Assembly: GCF_004799325.1 (NCBI RefSeq)
Contig: NZ_SSMD01000006.1
Coordinates: forward strand, 210,394-274,393
Reading direction: 5' to 3'
Length of the DNA: 64,000 bases
Source: Thalassobius vesicularis
GTDB lineage: Bacteria; Pseudomonadota; Alphaproteobacteria; Rhodobacterales; Rhodobacteraceae
In this document: piece after piece, positions 27,447 to 36,528 of the stretch
How the letters are laid out: each line of letters opens with the position of its first letter
How positions within the stretch are numbered: position 1 is the stretch's first letter
The notes under the pieces: generated by a model
Told to the model about the DNA's origin: nothing
What the model saw: only the letters and a program-made list of their open reading frames with translations
The model's database searches: none
Program-made: the position numbers and the translations under genes

Positions 27447-27761
27447 ATGAAACTGATCAAGATCACCTCGGCCCTGCTGATCGCCGGCGCGCTGGCGGGT
27501 TGTGAATATAGCGGCCACGGCAGCGTCGGCGCGGACAAGACCCGCGACCGCGGCACCGACTCCAAGCACCTGAGCCAGCTGAAGGCCGGTATCTGGGTCG
27601 ATCCCAACGGCTGCGACCACTGGATCATCGACGACGGCGTCGAGGGCTACCTGTCGTCCCGTCTGGACAAGTACGGCAAGCCGATCTGCTCGGGCGTTGC
27701 GCCGCCGAATACGGCGGTTGGGCCGTTCAAGAAGGGCTCGAAAATCCCCGATCCGCTATGA
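27447..27761 (+). CDS. Small lipoprotein sharing the two-cysteine domain of its upstream neighbour
   Basis: A 104-residue lipoprotein. Signal peptide MKLIKITSALLIAGALAGC with lipobox LAG-C, so it is lipid-anchored at Cys19. Residues 49-81 carry IWVDPNGCDHWIIDDG...GKPIC, 18 of 33 positions identical to the domain in the preceding OmpA protein, including both cysteines. There is nothing else recognisable. ATG 27447 is preceded by GAGGGA. Likely co-transcribed with the OmpA gene (14 bp gap); a strong terminator follows. Function unknown; the pair may act together at the cell envelope. Confidence 0.8.
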   Translation: MKLIKITSALLIAGALAGCEYSGHGSVGADKTRDRGTDSKHLSQLKAGIWVDPNGCDHWIIDDGVEGYLSSRLDKYGKPICSGVAPPNTAVGPFKKGSKIPDPL

Positions 27762-27790
27762 GCCGGATCGGCACATATGCCAGCGAAACA

Positions 27791-27821
27791 GGCCGCCAGG
27801 GGAACTTGGCGGTCTTTTTTT
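27791..27821 (+). terminator. Rho-independent terminator after the lipoprotein gene
   Basis: Stem GGCCGCCA / TGGCGGTC around an eight-base loop, followed by TTTTTTT. It ends the OmpA-lipoprotein transcript before phoH. Confidence 0.85.
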
Positions 27822-27912
27822 GCGCCGATTTCGCGACAATTGACCCCCACCGCTTGCGCGACTCTATGGATGGTGCCACCATATCTGTACATCACACACG
27901 CAGGAGACCTGT

Positions 27913-28923
27913 TTGCATACCAGCATTCTGACCCCGCCCGCCGATCCCGCCACGCTCGCTCAGGCGCTTCTGGAATTTCCGGACAATCGCCTTCTGATCG
28001 ACCTGTGTGGGGAATATGATCGAAACCTCGCGCGGATCGAGCAGAAACTGGGAATACAGATCATCCGACGAGGCAACCAGCTGATCCTTCATGGCGACGA
28101 AACCGCCATCAAGGAAGGGCAAGAGGTGCTGCAATCCCTTTACGATCGTCTGCAGGCCGGCCGCGAGGTCGAAAGCGGCGACATTGACCGCGAGATTCGC
28201 ATGGGCGGATCCGAGCGCGGCACCGGCATTCAGGACGGCGACCAGCTGGAAATGTTCAAGGGCGGCAAGGTGGAAATCCAGACCCGAAAGAAACTGGTCG
28301 AGCCGCGCACCGACGCACAAAAGACCTATGTCCAGAACCTGTTCGCGAACGAACTGGCCTTTGGCATCGGCCCGGCGGGCACCGGCAAGACCTATCTGGC
28401 CGTGGCCGTGGGCGTGTCGATGTTCCTGAACGGTGACGTCGACAAGATCATCCTGTCGCGCCCCGCGGTCGAAGCGGGCGAGCGTCTGGGCTTTCTGCCC
28501 GGTGACATGAAGGACAAGGTCGATCCCTACATGCAGCCGCTGTACGACGCGCTGAACGATTTCCTGCCCGGCAAGCAGGTCGCCAAGCTGATCGAGGAAA
28601 AGCGGATCGAGATCGCGCCGCTGGCCTTCATGCGCGGGCGCACGCTGGCCAATGCCTTCGTGGTACTGGACGAGGCGCAGAACGCCACCTCGATGCAGAT
28701 GAAGATGTTCCTGACCCGTCTGGGCGAGGGCTCGCGCATGGTGATCACCGGCGACCGCAGCCAGGTGGACCTGCCGCGCGGTGTGTCTTCGGGTCTGCAT
28801 GATGCCGAACGGCTGCTGCAGAACATCCGGTCGATCAGCTTCAACTACTTCACTGCCAAGGACGTCGTGCGCCATCCCCTTGTCGCCGCGATCATCGAGG
28901 CGTATGAGGCCGACGAAGCCTGA
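27913..28923 (+). CDS. PhoH-family ATPase, TTG start
   Basis: Cytoplasmic P-loop ATPase of the PhoH/YbeZ family, linked to ribosome and RNA quality control together with YbeY. 336 residues: an N-terminal KH-like segment ([27 protein letters not shown]) and the ATPase core with Walker [19 protein letters not shown]-like [18 protein letters not shown] region and Walker [11 protein letters not shown]. Initiation is at TTG 27913, placed 7 bases after CAGGAG; the next ATG would remove conserved sequence. It heads the phoH-ybeY-corC-lnt order found widely in Proteobacteria. Confidence 0.92.
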   Translation: MHTSILTPPADPATLAQALLEFPDNRLLIDLCGEYDRNLARIEQKLGIQIIRRGNQLILHGDETAIKEGQEVLQSLYDRLQAGREVESGDIDREIRMGGSERGTGIQDGDQLEMFKGGKVEIQTRKKLVEPRTDAQKTYVQNLFANELAFGIGPAGTGKTYLAVAVGVSMFLNGDVDKIILSRPAVEAGERLGFLPGDMKDKVDPYMQPLYDALNDFLPGKQVAKLIEEKRIEIAPLAFMRGRTLANAFVVLDEAQNATSMQMKMFLTRLGEGSRMVITGDRSQVDLPRGVSSGLHDAERLLQNIRSISFNYFTAKDVVRHPLVAAIIEAYEADEA

Positions 28924-28948
28924 TCCTGCATCCTGCCCCAATGGGACA

Positions 28949-28970
28949 CGTGGGGGGATGGCCCCCCACG
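28949..28970 (+). other. Perfect hairpin between phoH and ybeY
   Basis: CGTGGGGGG (28949-28957), loop ATGG, CCCCCCACG (28962-28970). It sits just upstream of the chosen ybeY start, or within its first codons if an ATG at 28941 is used. A strong stem here could damp translation or mark an RNA-processing site inside the operon. Confidence 0.55.
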
Positions 28971-28982
28971 GACCTGCGCGAC

Positions 28983-29552
28983 ATGCTGACCGACACGATT
29001 TACGAAGACGACCGCTGGGAACAGGCCGACCTTGAGGCGCTGGCCGAAACCGCTGCCCGCGCGACGCTGACCCATCTGGGCCTTGATCCGGAAGGGTTCG
29101 AGATCGCCTTGCTGGCCTGCGACGATGCCCGCATCGCCGAGCTGAACGCCGATTTCCGTGACAAGCCGACGCCGACCAACGTGCTGTCCTGGCCCTCGGA
29201 GGAGCGCGGCGCCGAGGAGGATGGCGACACGCCCGAGCTGCCGGAAGGCAGCGACGGGGTCTTTGCCGAGGAGGATGGCGACACGCCCGAGCTGCCGGAA
29301 GGCAGCGACGGGGTCTTTGCCGAAGAGCTTGGCGATATCGCGATCGCTTGGGAAACCTGCGCGCGCGAAGCCGAAGAGGCCGGCAAACCGCTGGCCCATC
29401 ACCTGACCCATTTGATCATCCACGCCACGCTGCACCTGCTGGGCTACGATCACATCCGTGACAAGGATGCCACGTTGATGGAGGGGATCGAGACCGAAAT
29501 ACTTGGCAAGATGGGTATCCCTGACCCATATTCAGAACATTCAGCGGATTAG
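28983..29552 (+). CDS. ybeY: rRNA maturation endoribonuclease YbeY, with an internal 18-residue duplication
   Basis: Zinc-dependent RNase for 16S rRNA 3'-end maturation and 70S quality control. 189 residues. Family motifs: [18 protein letters not shown] near residue 50, [11 protein letters not shown], and the zinc site [19 protein letters not shown] with three His. Between the strand ending in SWP and LGDIAIA lies an acidic insert in which 18 residues ([18 protein letters not shown]) occur twice by an exact 54-bp duplication. The insert is in a surface loop and leaves the active site intact. The start is ATG 28983 ([12 protein letters not shown]); 28941 is possible. Confidence 0.9.
   Translation: MLTDTIYEDDRWEQADLEALAETAARATLTHLGLDPEGFEIALLACDDARIAELNADFRDKPTPTNVLSWPSEERGAEEDGDTPELPEGSDGVFAEEDGDTPELPEGSDGVFAEELGDIAIAWETCAREAEEAGKPLAHHLTHLIIHATLHLLGYDHIRDKDATLMEGIETEILGKMGIPDPYSEHSAD
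29211..29318 (+). repeat. Exact 54-bp tandem duplication inside ybeY
   Basis: Units 29211-29264 and 29265-29318 are identical base for base and keep the reading frame. The lack of any third-position change implies a recent event or an assembly-level artefact. Confidence 0.93.
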
Positions 29553-29575
29553 ACCGCGCTTTTTGGAAAGGTAAG

Positions 29576-30478
29576 ATGGGCGACAGCACCGACGGGTCTT
29601 CTATGGCAGCGCAAAGCGCGCCTTTGGACGACCAAACCGAACCCCGGGTCAGAACCGGGTTCTTCCGCCGCGTGATCGGGGCGCTCAGCCCCTCGGATGT
29701 GGGCGAAGCCGCCCCTGATGACAGCGCCCGCACCAATGGACAGGCCCCCGCGCACGTCCCGCTGGACATGATGTCCCTGCGGCGCATGCGAGTCGAGGAC
29801 GTGGCCATCCCCAAATCCGAGATCATCTCGGTGCCCGATACCATCGGCAAGGAAGAGTTGGTCGAGGTGTTCCGTGACACCGGCCTCAGCCGTCTGCCGG
29901 TCTATTCGGGAACGCTGGACACGCCCGTAGGCATGTTGCACCTGAAGGATTTCGCCCTGCGCCACGGCTTTAACGGCAAGGCGGCCGAGGCGTTCGAAAT
30001 CCACAAGATGCTGCGCCCGTTGCTGTATGTGCCGCCCTCGATGCCGATTGGCGTGCTGCTGCAAAAGATGCAGACCGAACGCCGCCACATGGCGCTGGTG
30101 ATCGACGAATACGGCGGCGTGGACGGGCTGGTCACGATCGAGGACCTGATCGAACAGATCATCGGCGAGATCGAGGACGAGCACGACACCGACGAAGCCG
30201 AACATTGGGTCAAGGAAAAGGAAGGCCAGTATCTGGCGCAGGCCAAATCCCCGCTCGATGAGTTCGAGGCCGAGATCGGCATGTCCCTGACCGAGGCCGA
30301 CGAGGTCGACGAGGAAGAGATCGACACGCTGGGCGGTCTGGTCTTCATGCTGCTGGGCCGGGTGCCGGTGCGCGGCGAGGTGATCAAGCACCCCGCCGGG
30401 GCCGAGTTCACCGTGGTCGACGCCGACCCGCGCCGCATCAAGCGTCTGCGCGTGCGCCTGCCGCAAGCCGCGGCCTGA
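29576..30478 (+). CDS. CorC/HlyC-family CBS-domain protein
   Basis: A 300-residue cytoplasmic protein with a disordered N-terminus, a CBS pair starting at MRVEDVAIPKSEIISV (about residue 71) and continuing through HMALVIDEYGGVDGLVTIEDLIEQIIGEIEDEHD, and a C-terminal CorC_HlyC transporter-associated domain ending RRIKRLRVRLP. It is the form without the DUF21 membrane domain, like E. coli YbeX/CorC, tied to magnesium/cobalt efflux and ribosome-related phenotypes. It is next in the phoH-ybeY-corC-lnt string, 23 bp after ybeY and 3 bp before lnt. Confidence 0.9.
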   Translation: MGDSTDGSSMAAQSAPLDDQTEPRVRTGFFRRVIGALSPSDVGEAAPDDSARTNGQAPAHVPLDMMSLRRMRVEDVAIPKSEIISVPDTIGKEELVEVFRDTGLSRLPVYSGTLDTPVGMLHLKDFALRHGFNGKAAEAFEIHKMLRPLLYVPPSMPIGVLLQKMQTERRHMALVIDEYGGVDGLVTIEDLIEQIIGEIEDEHDTDEAEHWVKEKEGQYLAQAKSPLDEFEAEIGMSLTEADEVDEEEIDTLGGLVFMLLGRVPVRGEVIKHPAGAEFTVVDADPRRIKRLRVRLPQAAA

Positions 30479-30481
30479 TCC

Positions 30482-31957
30482 ATGCCAATGCTGCGCCTGG
30501 CACTGCCTTTGGGGCTGGGCGCACTTGCGGCGCTGGGACAGGCGCCGTTCGGCCTGTGGCCGCTGACCATTCTGGGGCTTGCGGGCGGCGTTCTGCTGTT
30601 GCACCGCGCGGCCAGCCTGCGGGCTGCGGCGCTGAGCGGATGGCTGCTGGGAACGGGCTATTTCCTGCTGGCGCTGGTCTGGATCGTGCAGCCGTTTCTG
30701 GTCGATCCGCTGCGCTATGGCTGGATGGCCCCCTTTGCGCTGGTGTTCCTGGCGGGCGGGCTCGCGCTGTTTTGGGGGCTGGCCTTCGCTCTGGCCAAAC
30801 GGGTCGGCAATGGCTGGGCGCTGATGGCCACGCTGACCCTGGCCGAGATTTTGCGCGGATACTTGTTCACCGGATTTCCCTGGGCTTTGCCCGGTCATGT
30901 GCTGGTCGATACGCCGCTGGCTCAGCTGGCGGCCATCATCGGCGCGCAAGGGTTGGGGCTGATCGTGCTGGCCCTGTCGGTGGCGCTGGCCGGTCTGGCG
31001 CAACGCCACTGGGTGCCTGCGGTGCTGACCGTCGCCGTTGTGGCTGCTGCATGGATCTGGGGGGCGCAACGGCCCGAAACGCTGGATTTGCAGGGCCGTC
31101 CGGTCCTGCGGATGGTCCAGCCCAACGCGCCGCAACACCAGAAATGGGACCCGGACTATGCGCCGGTGTTCTTCCGCCGCTCGCTTGAGTTCACCGCGGC
31201 CGGGGCGCAGCGCCCGGACCTGATCGTCTGGCCCGAAACGGCGCTGCCTGTGCTGCTGGACGAGGCCGAGCGCGCCTATGAGATCATCCACGACGCCTCT
31301 GGCCCCGTGCCCTTGGTGCTGGGCGGCGAACGGCTGGACGGTGGTGCGCTTTATAACTCGGCGGTGGTGCTGGGGGCGGACGGGCTGCCGGGGCAGGTCT
31401 ACGACAAGCATCACCTTGTGCCCTTTGGCGAGTATATCCCGCTGGGCGATCTGGCCGCGCGGTTTGGCATCCACGGCTTGGCCGCGAAAGAGGGCAACGG
31501 CTTTGCCGCCGGTCCCGGCCCGCGCCTGCTGGACCTTGGGCCGCGTCTGGGCCGCGCGCTGCCGCTGATCTGCTATGAGGCGGTGTTTCCCAATGACGCC
31601 AGCCATCCCGACCCGCGCCCCGATTTCCTGCTGCAACTGACCAACGACGCATGGTTCGGCACGTTTTCCGGACCGTATCAGCATCTGGCGCAGGCCCGTC
31701 TGCGCGCGATCGAGCAGGGCCTGCCGCTGGCCCGCGCCGCTAATACCGGGGTTTCCGGCATGATCGACCCGTGGGGCCGCGTCACTGCGCAAATCCCGCT
31801 GGGGCAGGCGGGTTGGGTGGATGCGCCCTTGCCCAAGGCGCTGCCTGCAACGCCGTTCACGCGCTGGGGCGACTGGCTGGCATTGGGGCTGGCGGTGCTG
31901 GGTCTCGTGGCGTCAACGGGCTGGGCGCGTACGAATCGCCGCAGCTTAAGCCGTTGA
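30482..31957 (+). CDS. lnt: Apolipoprotein N-acyltransferase Lnt
   Basis: Adds the third acyl chain to the N-terminal cysteine of lipoproteins in the inner membrane. 491 residues: six or so N-terminal membrane helices, then a periplasmic nitrilase domain with the Glu-Lys-Cys triad visible in DLIVWPETALP, YDKHHLVPFGEYIP and PLICYEAVFPND, and a final C-terminal helix (WLALGLAVLGLVAS). It ends the phoH-ybeY-corC-lnt unit. The window itself contains at least two lipoproteins (27447 and 52008) as likely substrates. Confidence 0.95.
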   Translation: MPMLRLALPLGLGALAALGQAPFGLWPLTILGLAGGVLLLHRAASLRAAALSGWLLGTGYFLLALVWIVQPFLVDPLRYGWMAPFALVFLAGGLALFWGLAFALAKRVGNGWALMATLTLAEILRGYLFTGFPWALPGHVLVDTPLAQLAAIIGAQGLGLIVLALSVALAGLAQRHWVPAVLTVAVVAAAWIWGAQRPETLDLQGRPVLRMVQPNAPQHQKWDPDYAPVFFRRSLEFTAAGAQRPDLIVWPETALPVLLDEAERAYEIIHDASGPVPLVLGGERLDGGALYNSAVVLGADGLPGQVYDKHHLVPFGEYIPLGDLAARFGIHGLAAKEGNGFAAGPGPRLLDLGPRLGRALPLICYEAVFPNDASHPDPRPDFLLQLTNDAWFGTFSGPYQHLAQARLRAIEQGLPLARAANTGVSGMIDPWGRVTAQIPLGQAGWVDAPLPKALPATPFTRWGDWLALGLAVLGLVASTGWARTNRRSLSR

Positions 31958-31995
31958 CCCCGGCCCCGAGGGGGCGTAACCACGCACTATTCCCT

Positions 31996-32040
31996 GTCAC
32001 AACGGCTTCCTGACGTGGCGGGCAGATTTAATGGAGCACA
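31996..32040 (+). promoter_or_regulatory. SAM/SAH riboswitch candidate upstream of metK
   Basis: The segment resembles the small H-type pseudoknot SAM/SAH riboswitch known from Rhodobacterales metK leaders. P1 pairs GUCAC (31996-32000) with GUGGC (32015-32019). The loop begins AACGGCUUCCUGAC, and GCUUCC (32005-32010) can pair with UGGAGC (32032-32037). That second strand contains the GGAG ribosome binding site of metK, so ligand binding would hide it and turn translation off. Recognised from sequence and position; no covariance search was run. Confidence 0.85.
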
Positions 32041-32045
32041 CTCTC

Positions 32046-33212
32046 ATGTCCCGACAGAACTATATCTTCACCTCTGAATCCGTGTCAGAGGGGCACCCCG
32101 ACAAGGTTTGCGACCGCATTTCCGATGCGGTGCTGGACGCGTTCCTAGCCGAAGAACCGAACGCTCGCGTCGCTTGCGAAACCTTTGCCACCACCAACCA
32201 GGTGATCGTCGGCGGAGAGGTGGGCCTGTCGGACAAGGCGCGCTTGGCCGAATACATGAACCGCATCGACGGCATCGTGCGCGATTGCGTCAAGGATATC
32301 GGCTACGAGCAGGACGCCTTTCACTGGGCGACGCTGAAGGTCGGCAACTTCCTGCACCCGCAATCGGCTCACATCTCTCAGGGTGTGGACAAGGACGGCG
32401 CGGGCGACCAGGGCATCATGTTCGGCTACGCCACCGACGAGACGCCGGAACTGATGCCGGCCCCGATCCAATACGCCCACGCGATCCTGCGCCGTCTGGC
32501 CGAAGCCCGCAAATCGGGCGCCGAGCCGACGCTGGGCCCGGATGCGAAATCGCAGCTGTCCGTGCGCTACCGTGATGGCAAGCCGGTGGGCGTCAGCTCG
32601 ATCGTGCTGTCGACGCAGCACATGCACGAAAGCCAGACCAGCGACGATATCCGCGCGATCGTCGAGCCTTACATCCGCGAAACCCTGCCCGAAGGCTGGA
32701 TCACCGAGGACACCGAATGGTGGGTCAACCCGACCGGCACCTTCGTGATCGGCGGCCCTGATGGCGACGCGGGCCTGACCGGCCGCAAGATCATCGTGGA
32801 CACCTATGGCGGTGCGGCCCCGCATGGCGGCGGCGCGTTCTCGGGCAAAGACCCGACCAAGGTGGACCGCTCGGCCGCTTATGCGGCGCGCTATCTGGCC
32901 AAGAACGTGGTCGCAGCGGGTCTGGCCACCAAGTGCCTGATCCAGGTCAGCTATGCCATCGGCGTGGCCAAGCCGCTGTCGATCTATGCCGACACCTTTG
33001 GCACCGGCCAGATCCCGGACGAGCAGATCGAGCGTATCGTCGGCAAGTGCATGGACCTGACCCCGCGCGGCATTCGCACCCATCTGGACCTGTGCCGCCC
33101 GATCTACGCGCGCACCGCAGCCTACGGCCATTTCGGCCGCGCCCCCGAAGCGGATGGCGGTTTCAGCTGGGAAAAGACCGACCTGACCGAGGCGCTGAAG
33201 GCCGCCGTCTGA
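32046..33212 (+). CDS. metK: S-adenosylmethionine synthetase MetK
   Basis: Makes S-adenosylmethionine from methionine and ATP. 388 residues with signature segments [42 protein letters not shown], and the P-loop-like [27 protein letters not shown]. The start ATG 32046 is used because GGAG lies 9 bases before it; an in-frame ATG at 32031 overlaps that site. Expression is probably repressed by its own product through the riboswitch just upstream. Confidence 0.97.
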   Translation: MSRQNYIFTSESVSEGHPDKVCDRISDAVLDAFLAEEPNARVACETFATTNQVIVGGEVGLSDKARLAEYMNRIDGIVRDCVKDIGYEQDAFHWATLKVGNFLHPQSAHISQGVDKDGAGDQGIMFGYATDETPELMPAPIQYAHAILRRLAEARKSGAEPTLGPDAKSQLSVRYRDGKPVGVSSIVLSTQHMHESQTSDDIRAIVEPYIRETLPEGWITEDTEWWVNPTGTFVIGGPDGDAGLTGRKIIVDTYGGAAPHGGGAFSGKDPTKVDRSAAYAARYLAKNVVAAGLATKCLIQVSYAIGVAKPLSIYADTFGTGQIPDEQIERIVGKCMDLTPRGIRTHLDLCRPIYARTAAYGHFGRAPEADGGFSWEKTDLTEALKAAV

Positions 33213-33242
33213 ATCCGGCGCACAGGTTAAACGACTATAACA

Positions 33243-33267
33243 GGCCGGGTGATCGCCCGGCCTTTTT
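33243..33267 (+). terminator. Rho-independent terminator after metK
   Basis: Perfect stem GGCCGGG/CCCGGCC with a 6-base loop followed by TTTTT, 30 bp past the metK stop. Confidence 0.88.
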
Positions 33268-33361
33268 CATTTGCGGCGGTCACACGGGCCCAGTTTTGCA
33301 GGCATTGATCCGGAAGGCCGGGCGGGGTAAACCGCGCTCCAATCAGCGAAAGGACCCCGCC

Positions 33362-33826
33362 ATGACCAAGACGGATGTATCGGGCCTGTCCCAATTGGGG
33401 CAAAATACCGCTCAGCCGACCTCGCCCGAAGAGGCGCAGTTGGAGCGGGTGCCGGCGGGCCATGCGGGCACCGATTATGTCGTGCGTTTCACCGCGCCCG
33501 AGTTCACCTCGATCTGTCCGATGACCGGCCAGCCGGATTTCGCGCATATCGTCATCGACTACATTCCCGGCGACTGGCTGGTGGAATCGAAGTCGCTGAA
33601 GCTGTACCTGCATTCGTTCCGCAATCACGGCGCCTTTCACGAGGATTGCACGATCGACATCGCCAAGCGGCTGGTCGATCTGCTGGCCCCGAAATGGCTG
33701 CGGATCGGGGCCTATTGGTACCCGCGCGGGGGCATCCCGATCGACGTGTTCTGGCAGACCGGCCCCGCGCCCGAAGGCGTGTGGATCCCGGATCAGGGCG
33801 TCGCAACCTATCGCGGACGGGGGTAA
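33362..33826 (+). CDS. queF: NADPH-dependent 7-cyano-7-deazaguanine reductase QueF
   Basis: Reduces preQ0 to preQ1 in queuosine synthesis. A 154-residue unimodular QueF. The catalytic Cys is in [16 protein letters not shown], the QueF substrate/NADPH motif is seen in [23 protein letters not shown], and the protein ends with the usual region [19 protein letters not shown] 33362 follows GAAAGGA. A preQ1 riboswitch was looked for upstream but not found. It leads into trmB (3 bp gap), pairing two tRNA-modification genes. Confidence 0.94.
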   Translation: MTKTDVSGLSQLGQNTAQPTSPEEAQLERVPAGHAGTDYVVRFTAPEFTSICPMTGQPDFAHIVIDYIPGDWLVESKSLKLYLHSFRNHGAFHEDCTIDIAKRLVDLLAPKWLRIGAYWYPRGGIPIDVFWQTGPAPEGVWIPDQGVATYRGRG

Positions 33827-33829
33827 GCC

Positions 33830-34543
33830 ATGTCGGAAGATCAGCATCCCTCGGGCGCGCCCTGGCGCAATTTCTACGGCCGTATCCGGGGCAAGACCCT
33901 GCGCGACAGCCAGAAGACCTTCCTCGCTGAGGATCTGGAGCCCCTCTCGCCCGGGCCCGTGTCGTGGGAGGACAACCCCGAGCGCACGCCGCTGGACCTG
34001 AACGCACTTTTCGGTGAACGCGATGTCTGGCTTGAGATCGGCTTTGGCGGGGGTGAGCACATGGTGCACCAGGCCAGCCTGAACCCGCAGGTGGGATTCA
34101 TCGGCTGCGAGCCGTTCGTGAATGCCGTCGCGATGCTGCTGGGCAAGATCCGTGATGCGGGATGCGAGAATATCCGCGTCCATCCCGGCGACGCGCGCGA
34201 CATGTTCGACGTGCTGCCCGAAGCCTCGATCAGCCGGGCGTTCCTGCTCTATCCCGATCCCTGGCCCAAGAAGCGCCACCACCGCCGCCGGTTTGTGACG
34301 CAAGATCACCTTGTGCCGCTGGCGCGGGTGCTGAAACCCGGCGCGATTTTCCGGGTGGCGACGGACATCCCCGACTACGTGCGCCAGACGCTGGAAGAAG
34401 TCCCGCAGGCCGGGTTCGAATGGCTGGCCGAGCGTCCGCAGGACTGGCGGGAGCCGTGGGATGACTGGTACTCGACCCGCTACGAGCAGAAGGCGCTGCG
34501 CGAGGGGCGTACTCCGCATTACCTGACCTTCCGCCGCACCTGA
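33830..34543 (+). CDS. trmB: tRNA (guanine-N7-)-methyltransferase TrmB
   Basis: SAM-dependent methylation of G46 in tRNA. 237 residues. SAM site WLEIGFGGGEHMVHQA, then IGCEPFVNAVAMLL and the TrmB signature LLYPDPWPKKRHHRRRFV. The closing segment DWYSTRYEQKALREGRTPHYLTF is typical. It starts 3 bp after queF, so it is co-transcribed. SAM for the reaction comes from metK two genes upstream. Confidence 0.95.
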   Translation: MSEDQHPSGAPWRNFYGRIRGKTLRDSQKTFLAEDLEPLSPGPVSWEDNPERTPLDLNALFGERDVWLEIGFGGGEHMVHQASLNPQVGFIGCEPFVNAVAMLLGKIRDAGCENIRVHPGDARDMFDVLPEASISRAFLLYPDPWPKKRHHRRRFVTQDHLVPLARVLKPGAIFRVATDIPDYVRQTLEEVPQAGFEWLAERPQDWREPWDDWYSTRYEQKALREGRTPHYLTFRRT

Positions 34544-34593
34544 GCGGCTGCGCCCCTGATCGGCGGCCCGTTGGGCGGGTGTGTTGGCGCCGT

Positions 34594-34619
34594 GAGTATT
34601 TCTAATCAGAAAGAAGCAG
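34594..34619. repeat. Single arm of the family B repeat between trmB and aroA
   Basis: GAGTATTTCTAATCAGAAAG plus AAGCAG matches the left arm of the palindromic repeat at 14596-14667. Only one arm is present. Confidence 0.6.
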
Positions 34620-34687
34620 CATTCGGGACATGGACCGGGGCGGCGGGCTGCGCTATGAGGCAGGGGAATTTCCCTGAGGAGGCATCC

Positions 34688-36034
34688 ATGTCCGGCCACG
34701 GCACCCCGATCCCGATGACGTCCACCAAATGCGGCCCGCTGAGTGGCGAGGCGCATGTGCCGGGGGACAAGTCGATCTCGCACCGGGCGCTGATCCTGGG
34801 GGCGTTGGCGGTTGGTGAAACGGTTGTGACCGGACTGCTGGAAGGCGAGGACGTGCTGGACACCGCCAAGGCGATGCGCGCCTTCGGGGCCGAGGTGGAG
34901 CGTGATGCGGATGGCGTGTGGCATGTGCATGGCGTGGGCGTGGGTGGTTTCAAAGAGCCGGGCAACGTGATCGATTGCGGTAACTCGGGCACCGGGGTGC
35001 GGCTGATCATGGGGTCGATGGCGACCTCTCCGATCGTGGCGACCTTCACGGGCGATGCCAGTCTGAACAAGCGCCCGATGGCGCGCGTGACCGATCCGCT
35101 GGCGCTGTTTGGGGCGCAGTCGGTGGGGCGTTCGGGTGGGCGGTTGCCGATGACCATCGTGGGCGCGGCCGATCCGGTGCCGGTGCGGTACGTGGTGCCG
35201 GTGCCCTCGGCGCAGGTGAAATCGGCGGTGTTGTTGGCGGGGCTGAACGCGCCGGGGCAGACCGTGGTGATCGAGAAAGAGGCCACCCGCGACCATACCG
35301 AGCGGATGCTGGCGGGCTTTGGCGCCGAAGTGTCGGTGGAGGAGACCGCTGAGGGCCGTGTCATCACGCTGACCGGGCGGCCCGAGTTGAAGCCGCAGAC
35401 GATCGTGGTGCCGCGCGACCCAAGCTCGGCCGCTTTTCCGGTCTGTGCGGCGCTGATCGTGCCCGGCTCGGACGTGTTGGTGCCGAATATCGGGCTGAAC
35501 CCGACGCGGGCGGGGCTGTTCTACACCTTGCAGGACATGGGGGCGGACCTGACTTTTGAGAACCTGCGCGAAGAGGGCGGGGAGCCGGTGGCGGACCTGC
35601 GGGCGAAATTCTCGCCCAACCTGAAGGGGATCGAGGTGCCGCCCGAGCGCGCCGCCAGCATGATCGACGAATATCCGGTGCTGTCCGTGGTCGCAGCGTT
35701 CGCGCAGGGCGACACGGTGATGCGCGGGGTAAAGGAGTTGCGGGTCAAGGAATCCGACCGGATTGCCGCGATGGCGGATGGTCTGCGCCTGAACGGGATC
35801 GAAGTCGAGGACGGCCCGGATTGGTGGATCGTCAAGGGACGTGGCCATGGCAACGTGCCGGGCGGGGCGACTTGCGTCAGCCATCTGGACCACCGGATCG
35901 CGATGTCCTTCCTTGTGATGGGCATGGCCGCGAACGCGCCGGTCAGCGTGGATGACGGCAGCCCGATTGCCACCTCTTTCCCGATTTTCGAGGGGCTGAT
36001 GGCCGATCTGGGCGCGCAGCTGTCGCGCGGCTGA
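34688..36034 (+). CDS. aroA: 3-phosphoshikimate 1-carboxyvinyltransferase AroA (EPSP synthase), class II-like
   Basis: Sixth step of the shikimate pathway. 448 residues with the motif [21 protein letters not shown], the central [15 protein letters not shown], the PEP-binding [10 protein letters not shown] and [11 protein letters not shown]. The wording [17 protein letters not shown] and [14 protein letters not shown] follows class II enzymes such as the Agrobacterium CP4 type. At the position where CP4 has Ala (GNAATG) this protein has Gly (GNSGTG). GAGGAGG precedes ATG 34688. It heads a run of overlapping genes through cmk. Confidence 0.95.
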   Translation: MSGHGTPIPMTSTKCGPLSGEAHVPGDKSISHRALILGALAVGETVVTGLLEGEDVLDTAKAMRAFGAEVERDADGVWHVHGVGVGGFKEPGNVIDCGNSGTGVRLIMGSMATSPIVATFTGDASLNKRPMARVTDPLALFGAQSVGRSGGRLPMTIVGAADPVPVRYVVPVPSAQVKSAVLLAGLNAPGQTVVIEKEATRDHTERMLAGFGAEVSVEETAEGRVITLTGRPELKPQTIVVPRDPSSAAFPVCAALIVPGSDVLVPNIGLNPTRAGLFYTLQDMGADLTFENLREEGGEPVADLRAKFSPNLKGIEVPPERAASMIDEYPVLSVVAAFAQGDTVMRGVKELRVKESDRIAAMADGLRLNGIEVEDGPDWWIVKGRGHGNVPGGATCVSHLDHRIAMSFLVMGMAANAPVSVDDGSPIATSFPIFEGLMADLGAQLSRG

Positions 36035-36528
36035 TGGCGCGGCTGTTCTGGATCTCGTTCCTGCTGGCGGGGGCGCTTTATGCGACGATGGGCCTGTGGT
36101 CCAGCCCCTACCTGCTGGAGGAGGCCGACGGCCTGCCGATGTTCGACCTGCGTCCGCTGGGCTATACCTATGACGAGGCGCGGGCTTATCTGGACGCGCT
36201 CTCGGACGAGGGGCGGGTGTTTTATCTGACGGTGCAACAGCGGCTGGATATGGCGTTTCCGGGACTGCTGGCGCTCAGCTTTGTTGCGGCGTTCCAATGG
36301 TTGCTGCGCGGCTCGATGCGCTGGGGGCTGTCGGCGGTCGCGGTGTTGAGCGCGGGCGCGGATTACCTGGAAAACATGCGGGTGCACGGGTTGCTGATCG
36401 CCGACACGGTGACCGAGCAGATGGTGGCCGACGCCAGCCTGGCCACACTGATCAAGTCGGTGTCCGTGACGGTGTGCTTTACGGCGCTGTTGGTGCTGTT
36501 CGCACGCGCCGTCTGGAACCGGCGATGA
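36034..36528 (+). CDS. Uncharacterised four-helix membrane protein
   Basis: A 164-residue protein with about four hydrophobic segments ([65 protein letters not shown]). No known motif seen. Its ATG overlaps the aroA stop by one base and its stop overlaps the start of the next gene (ATGA), so it is translationally coupled on both sides. It has been placed between aroA and cmk, which are neighbours in many alphaproteobacteria. Confidence 0.75.
   Translation: MARLFWISFLLAGALYATMGLWSSPYLLEEADGLPMFDLRPLGYTYDEARAYLDALSDEGRVFYLTVQQRLDMAFPGLLALSFVAAFQWLLRGSMRWGLSAVAVLSAGADYLENMRVHGLLIADTVTEQMVADASLATLIKSVSVTVCFTALLVLFARAVWNRR

Noticed and set aside
29549..31792. 747-codon minus-strand open frame across corC and lnt
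   Set aside because: Antisense to recognised genes; no motif and biased composition.
33268..33361. preQ1 riboswitch ahead of queF
   Set aside because: No pyrimidine/purine pseudoknot pattern of class I or III could be made out; only the metK terminator precedes the gap.
33227..35893. 888-codon minus-strand open frame across queF, trmB and aroA
   Set aside because: Antisense to three recognised genes, with Arg/His/Gln-rich composition typical of GC-rich shadow frames.
36297..36524. 76-residue extension upstream of the GFA domain
   Set aside because: It overlaps the preceding membrane protein in another frame; the ATG at 36525 overlaps that gene's stop and starts at the family N-terminus.
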